Source of the DNA: Deinococcales bacterium
GTDB taxonomy: Bacteria > Deinococcota > Deinococci > Deinococcales > JAAFIG01
NCBI GenBank assembly: GCA_013298595.1
Contig: JAAFIG010000038.1
Coordinates: 1 to 47,021 of the forward strand
DNA: 47,021 bases
Reading direction: 5' to 3'
The position numbers were made by a program, and so were the translations under genes. Shown one piece after another: positions 43,341-47,021 of this stretch (position 1 is the first letter of the stretch; the number at the start of each line of letters is the position of its first letter). A model generated the notes under the pieces. It was not told the origin of the DNA, made no database searches, and was given only the letters and a program-made list of their open reading frames with translations.

Positions 43341-44339
43341 ATGACTCAGACTACACAATTAACGACATTTGCAAAAAGCATCCAGCCACACGAGTTATTA
43401 CTACTCGCCAAAAGCGGTTCGCAGTTATTTGGTACTGCTACACCCAAAAGCGATTTAGATGTCAAAGGCGTGTTCTTACCATCCCCCGAGAGTTTATATT
43501 TGCAACGCGCACCACAACAATTTACTGAGAATACCAACCCAAGCGATTCAGGTACAAAAAACCAAGCTGACGACGTGGATGTGACCGTTTGGAGTGTACA
43601 ATTCTGGCTCAAATTATTGCTGCGCGGCGATATCAACGCTGTTAGTTTATTATTCTCAATCACCCACCCAGATGCGGTACTCGAGGGTTCTAGCCTCGCA
43701 TTTATTGAACGTTTACGCAACCTCGAGCCAAGAAAAATTCTCACCAAAGATTTGGGTGGCATGATGGGTTTTGCTCATAGCCAAGCGATTAAATACAGCG
43801 AAAAAGGTAAGCACTTGCGGGCTGTACAAATTGCCACCGAGCATTTATCCAAAGTAACAGGTTTGGTTGGCGAAGTTGCCGAAACGATTATTGGTATTGT
43901 GGCTAACGATAAACTGGCTCGAGTTATAACGGGTGGTAATGGGCAAAAACAATTACTAATTCTCGAGAAGGCTTTTGATTACACTGCCAAAGCAGATTGG
44001 GCAATAAAACCGCTCTTAGAATTGCAAGAGCGGTATGGTAAACGCGCTAAACAAGCACTTGAGGATGGTGGTGTGGATTTCAAAGCCTTCTCACATAGTT
44101 TACGGGTGCTCGAGGAAATGCGTTTACTGCATTTGCAGGGGCGTTTAACGTATCCGCACGAAACCGAGTTTGCTATTTTATTGCGTGATATTAAACAAGG
44201 CAAACTCGAGTATAACGTGTTAGTCGAAATGCTGGATGCCAAACTCGAGGAAGTCCAAAATGCAGAAACCAAAAGTGTTCTACTCGAGCAAGCCGATTTG
44301 GAATATGCCGATCAATTTGTGTTGTCGTTATACCAATAA
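43341..44339 (+). CDS. DNA polymerase beta-superfamily nucleotidyltransferase
   Basis: A 332-residue protein. The N-terminus has the minimal nucleotidyltransferase motif GSQLFGTATPKSDLDVKGVF (GS followed by DxD), and a downstream acidic residue in DDVDVTVWS completes a metal triad. The rest (about 130-330) is helical, with AHSQAIKYSEKGKHLRAV. Proteins of this layout are linked to RNA repair or nucleotidylation of RNA or protein, but the specific role is unclear. GGTG lies about seven bases before the ATG. The cca gene follows 10 bases later, so the two form an operon. Confidence 0.78.
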   Translation: MTQTTQLTTFAKSIQPHELLLLAKSGSQLFGTATPKSDLDVKGVFLPSPESLYLQRAPQQFTENTNPSDSGTKNQADDVDVTVWSVQFWLKLLLRGDINAVSLLFSITHPDAVLEGSSLAFIERLRNLEPRKILTKDLGGMMGFAHSQAIKYSEKGKHLRAVQIATEHLSKVTGLVGEVAETIIGIVANDKLARVITGGNGQKQLLILEKAFDYTAKADWAIKPLLELQERYGKRAKQALEDGGVDFKAFSHSLRVLEEMRLLHLQGRLTYPHETEFAILLRDIKQGKLEYNVLVEMLDAKLEEVQNAETKSVLLEQADLEYADQFVLSLYQ

Positions 44340-44349
44340 GGAGAACACC

Positions 44350-45690
44350 ATGCAGCAACGTTTATTAGAAAGCATCGAAGCATTACATGGCGAAATTTAC
44401 TTGGTTGGTGGGTCAGTCCGTGACACCATGCTCGGACTCCAGGTTAAAGATTCAGATTATATTGTCACAGGCATCGAATTTCCTGTTCTTAAAGCCCAAC
44501 TCGAGACTTGGGCAAAAGTGGATGTGGTTGGTGCTAGTTTTGGTGTGCTCAAAGTTGCCAGCAATGGTGTGATTGTTGATGTTGCATTGCCCCGCACTGA
44601 ACGCAGTACAGGTATTCATCACCGAGATTTTGAAGTCAGTTTTGACTCGAGCTTACCTGTCGAGTACGACTTAGCACGCCGAGATTTTACGGTCAATGCC
44701 ATGGCGTTACGTTTACGTGACCAAGCGCTGATAGACCCGTTTGCTGGGCAATCAGACTTAGAAAAAAAGATTTTACGGGCGGTTGGTGTTGCCACCGAGC
44801 GATTTACCGAAGACCCTTTACGAATGCTGCGTTTAGCTCGTTTTGTGGCTAAGCTTGGCTTTACTGTAGATTTGGATACGCTGGCAGCCACCAAAGCCTT
44901 AGCGCCTTTGGTCTCGAGTGTTGCAGCTGAACGAATTCAAATCGAGTTACTGGGTTTACTCTCGAGCCAAAAAACCTTGTTACCTGCACTACGTTTACTA
45001 CGTGATACAGGTTTACTCGAGCAGTTTATTCCAGAATACAAAATCTGTTTTAGTTTTGACCAGCAAAACCCATATCATCATTTAACCCTCGAGGAACACA
45101 TGTTTCAGACAGTAGAATTGGCTAGACAAAACACTGCCGAAGTAAAATTAGCCGCGCTGCTTCACGATATTGGTAAACCAGCCACACAGGTATTTGGTAC
45201 AGACGGGATCGCACATTATTATCATCATGAAGCTAGAGGTGCAGATATCACCAGAAGCATTCTGACACGGCTTAAATGCTCAACTGAATTACTTGAAATG
45301 GTGGTTAAATTAGTTCGTAATCATATGCGCCCACCAATCCAAAGTAGCAATAAGGCACTGCGGAAATTTGTCAATGATCTTGGTGTACATTGGCAAGCCG
45401 CACTCGAATTACGCCGAGCAGATCGGTTAGCTCATACCCCAGAACCCGATTGGGACGCAGACCATTGGCTTGCAGAAACCATTGCTCGTTGCCAAAGTTT
45501 CCCACCTGACCTCGAGACATTCGACGAGCGCAACCTTGCTGTCAGTGGTACAGAATTAGTTGAACGTTTTGGCTTACAAGGCGCAAAAATTGGTGCTGCC
45601 AAAAAAGCTGCTGCCACTGCCATTATTGAAGGCGAACTCGAGAATGAACACGATGCAATTCTAGCTTGGTTGGGACAACAAAAAATCTGA
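44350..45690 (+). CDS. cca: CCA-adding tRNA nucleotidyltransferase with HD domain
   Basis: A 446-residue class II nucleotidyltransferase. GGSVRD (20-25) and DSDY (catalytic DxD at 34-36) form the head; RRDFTVNAMAL, the RxxRF motif (RMLRLARFVAKLGF) and ERIQIELLGLL follow. An HD phosphohydrolase domain (AALLHDIGKPAT and HHEARGA) closes the protein. It builds or repairs the tRNA CCA 3' end; the HD domain may remove 2'-phosphates or cyclic phosphates. The start has AAGGAG upstream. Some Deinococcota split CC- and A-adding between two enzymes, so a partial activity cannot be excluded. Confidence 0.88.
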   Translation: MQQRLLESIEALHGEIYLVGGSVRDTMLGLQVKDSDYIVTGIEFPVLKAQLETWAKVDVVGASFGVLKVASNGVIVDVALPRTERSTGIHHRDFEVSFDSSLPVEYDLARRDFTVNAMALRLRDQALIDPFAGQSDLEKKILRAVGVATERFTEDPLRMLRLARFVAKLGFTVDLDTLAATKALAPLVSSVAAERIQIELLGLLSSQKTLLPALRLLRDTGLLEQFIPEYKICFSFDQQNPYHHLTLEEHMFQTVELARQNTAEVKLAALLHDIGKPATQVFGTDGIAHYYHHEARGADITRSILTRLKCSTELLEMVVKLVRNHMRPPIQSSNKALRKFVNDLGVHWQAALELRRADRLAHTPEPDWDADHWLAETIARCQSFPPDLETFDERNLAVSGTELVERFGLQGAKIGAAKKAAATAIIEGELENEHDAILAWLGQQKI

Positions 45691-45709
45691 CCAAACAATT
45701 GGTCAGATT
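45684..45709. terminator. Bidirectional terminator between convergent genes
   Basis: A perfect 11-bp stem AATCTGACCAA / TTGGTCAGATT with a 4-base loop, flanked by an A tract on one side and a weaker AT-rich stretch on the other. It overlaps the cca stop codon. Confidence 0.8.
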
Positions 45710-45720
45710 CAACATTTATT

Positions 45721-46677
45721 TTAGAATTGCAAAGGTGCGGGCACAAATTCGTAACCTTCGCCGCTGCGTTTACGAATATACCCAACGCCAGGAAATGGAA
45801 AGTGATACGCAGTAACCAGCATTTTTTCGGCTGCTACTCGAGCAAATAACGCAGCTCGAGTTTTCACAGCGGCTGGCTTGTCGTTATCAAACCCTAAATA
45901 GGCTGTTGGGTACTGCAAGCTCAGCAAATAATGCCCTGCTGCATCACCAAAAAGCATCATTTGATTTGATCCACTCGAGACCAAAACACTCTGATGCCCT
46001 GGGGTATGCCCGAAGGATTCAACCGTGGTTAAGCCTGGCACAATTTCTGCCCCGCCTTTAACAAGTTTAAGTTTTTCAGCTTGTGAGACAATATTCTTGG
46101 TCACACCTGCGCTAACTGTTCCTGTAGCAGGTTTTGTCCAAAAAGTATGTTCTGCTTCACCAGTTATCACTCGAGCATTGGGGAAAATCGCTTTGCTATC
46201 GGCGTTGGTCATACCATTGATATGGTCACCATGAAAATGCGTCAAGAAAACTGTATCTATATCTTCGGGTTTATACCCTGCTAAGGCTAAATGGTTGAGC
46301 AATTTACCTGTTGGAGCATTAGCATTAACACCACTGCCTGAATCAATCAACACTTTATTTTTGCCAGTATCCACAAGCACAGGATGAAAATTATTACGAA
46401 CAGCCGCTGGATCAATAAAATTTTCAACAAGTGTGGCTTTGAATTGATCTTGCAGTTCTGGGTTTGCACCCCAATTGGGTAACAATGCACCTGGGTTACC
46501 TTGTCCATCAGACAGTACCACCACGGTGATATCACCGACTTTAATGCGGTTAAAACCAGCTCCATTTGGTATTGCCAAAGTACCAGCTGTTTGTGCATTC
46601 ACGCTAACCCCACCAAGCGTCGCTGCCGCTCCTGCCAAACCAAATGCCTTTAGTGCTTCCCGTCTTGAGATACCCAT
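45721..46677 (-). CDS. Tat-exported metallo-beta-lactamase-fold hydrolase
   Basis: A 318-residue protein with a twin-arginine signal (SRREALKAFGLAGAAATLGG) and an MBL core: VLIDSGSG, the zinc motif HFHGDH (HxHxDH), HTPGHQSVLV, FGDAAGH and a late AYHFPFPGVGY His. All metal ligands are kept, so it should be an active zinc hydrolase outside the cytoplasm. The family includes lactonases (quorum quenching) and other hydrolases; the substrate is unclear. AAAGGAG precedes the ATG. Confidence 0.87.
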   Translation of the reverse strand: MGISRREALKAFGLAGAAATLGGVSVNAQTAGTLAIPNGAGFNRIKVGDITVVVLSDGQGNPGALLPNWGANPELQDQFKATLVENFIDPAAVRNNFHPVLVDTGKNKVLIDSGSGVNANAPTGKLLNHLALAGYKPEDIDTVFLTHFHGDHINGMTNADSKAIFPNARVITGEAEHTFWTKPATGTVSAGVTKNIVSQAEKLKLVKGGAEIVPGLTTVESFGHTPGHQSVLVSSGSNQMMLFGDAAGHYLLSLQYPTAYLGFDNDKPAAVKTRAALFARVAAEKMLVTAYHFPFPGVGYIRKRSGEGYEFVPAPLQF

Positions 46678-46815
46678 AGTATTTGCTCCTTTCAGTTGAG
46701 AACAAAAGTCTACCCGAGAATTTGTTTTCCGACTGCTCTAAGTAATACTACTGAATTGTAGGTTTTCTACCTTTTTTTATGTCTGTCTCTAAGACATTGG
46801 TGTTAGGTTCAAAAG
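46678..46815. other. Promoter region of the metallo-hydrolase gene
   Basis: No gene is seen. A short GTAG/CTAC hairpin followed by CTTTTTTT (about 46758-46778) might be a weak terminator on the plus strand. Confidence 0.3.
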
Positions 46816-46894
46816 TAGACCTCGGGCGATAGTAGCCAAATTCAATCTCACACGGGAGGGGACAAGCCCCGCCCCTACATTAAAAATCGTTTCC
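46816..46894. repeat. Truncated second copy of the MITE-like element
   Basis: It starts TAGACCTCGGGCGATAGT and follows the reverse complement of 10830-10757 closely, including the GTAGGGGCG palindrome (46854-46878, reversed). The match is lost where the IS110-type end begins at 46895, which suggests that the insertion sequence landed in this element. Confidence 0.7.
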
Positions 46895-47021
46895 TGTAGC
46901 AACTGTAATGATTTGTCAAATTTCAACACCCACACCCCTGCGTTTCGTTACCCAATTCGCATCAAACACCTCACCACTTCTAGCCATGGCGTTCAACATC
47001 ACAAGTAACTTCCGCATACAA
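46895..47021 (-). mobile_element. 3' end of an IS110-type insertion sequence (right copy)
   Basis: Bases 46895-47020 are the exact reverse complement of 1-126; one extra base (47021) belongs to the same element. The window therefore stops 127 bases inside this copy. It borders a REP-like/MITE-like repeat, a known type of IS110/IS1111 target. Confidence 0.7.
46916..47020 (-). CDS. IS110-family transposase, C-terminal fragment (right copy)
   Basis: The same 34-codon C-terminal frame as at 1-105, ending in TGA at 46916-46918 and containing RKLLVMLNAMARSGEVFD. The rest of the gene lies beyond the window. Confidence 0.6.
   Translation of the reverse strand, partial: CMRKLLVMLNAMARSGEVFDANWVTKRRGVGVEI

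Noticed and set aside
1-47021. Terminal inverted repeats of a linear plasmid or phage
   Set aside because: The 126-bp ends code for a transposase C-terminus, and the content is chromosomal housekeeping (uvrB, cca, rsfS).
1-47021. CTCGAG sites as cloning linkers or adapter contamination
   Set aside because: They lie in frame inside conserved motifs of intact genes (for example uvrB), so they are native sequence.
1-47021. tRNA, rRNA or CRISPR arrays
   Set aside because: None recognised: no TTCGA-loop cloverleaf was seen in the gaps and no regularly spaced direct repeats were found.

Overview
The window reads as bacterial chromosomal DNA of moderate GC content (roughly 45 % by eye), best matching a low-GC member or relative of the Deinococcota. 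This rests on an MglA/MglB small GTPase pair of the Thermus type, several -10-only promoters that start transcription at or next to the start codon (leaderless genes, common in Deinococcus), and a set of Uma2 and DUF433/DUF5615 genes. I see no rRNA, tRNA, CRISPR array or phage. Both ends are the same 126-bp sequence in opposite orientation. It encodes the C-terminus of an IS110-type transposase, so the window is probably a contig bounded by two copies of one insertion sequence.

Layout. 0-6 kb: a PHM-like copper monooxygenase with a c-type cytochrome, an OmpR/histidine kinase pair, a TetR regulator with its own operator and a small membrane protein. 5-9.5 kb: a MoxR ATPase operon with two DUF4129 membrane proteins and a small exported protein. 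9.6-14 kb: a Gfo/Idh/MocA oxidoreductase, a MITE-like repeat and a GH38 alpha-mannosidase. 14-15.3 kb: three consecutive genes for two tiny membrane/coil proteins and a frameshifted surface protein. 15.3-18.7 kb: KynB-like amidase, SPFH protein, RsfS and an LCP cell-wall ligase. 18.8-25.3 kb: four tandem S41-peptidase-like paralogues mixed with whole and broken Uma2 genes. 25.5-29.8 kb: uvrB, a DUF433/DUF5615 pair and a GGDEF protein. 29.9-31.6 kb: a broken gene, then mglBA. 31.6-34.6 kb: a phosphodiester glycosidase-like exported protein and two Uma2 genes. 34.6-42.5 kb: a sugar-uptake operon (LacI regulator, binding protein, two permeases, PIG-L deacetylase, glycogen-debranching-type glucosidase). 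42.5-46.7 kb: alpha/beta hydrolase, a pol-beta-type nucleotidyltransferase, CCA-adding enzyme and a Tat-exported metallo-hydrolase.

The strongest unexplained signal is not a gene. The palindrome CTCGAG occurs about 258 times (hand count) against about 9 expected for this composition, in all reading frames and between genes. It behaves like the highly iterated palindromes (HIP1) of cyanobacteria, but with a different sequence. It dictates codon choice (10 of 11 Leu-Glu pairs in uvrB are CTC GAG), sits inside two leaderless promoters, and is nearly absent from a few stretches that may be recent arrivals. A second layer is a family of GC-rich palindromes beginning GTAGGGGCG, one of which has been hit by the terminal insertion sequence.
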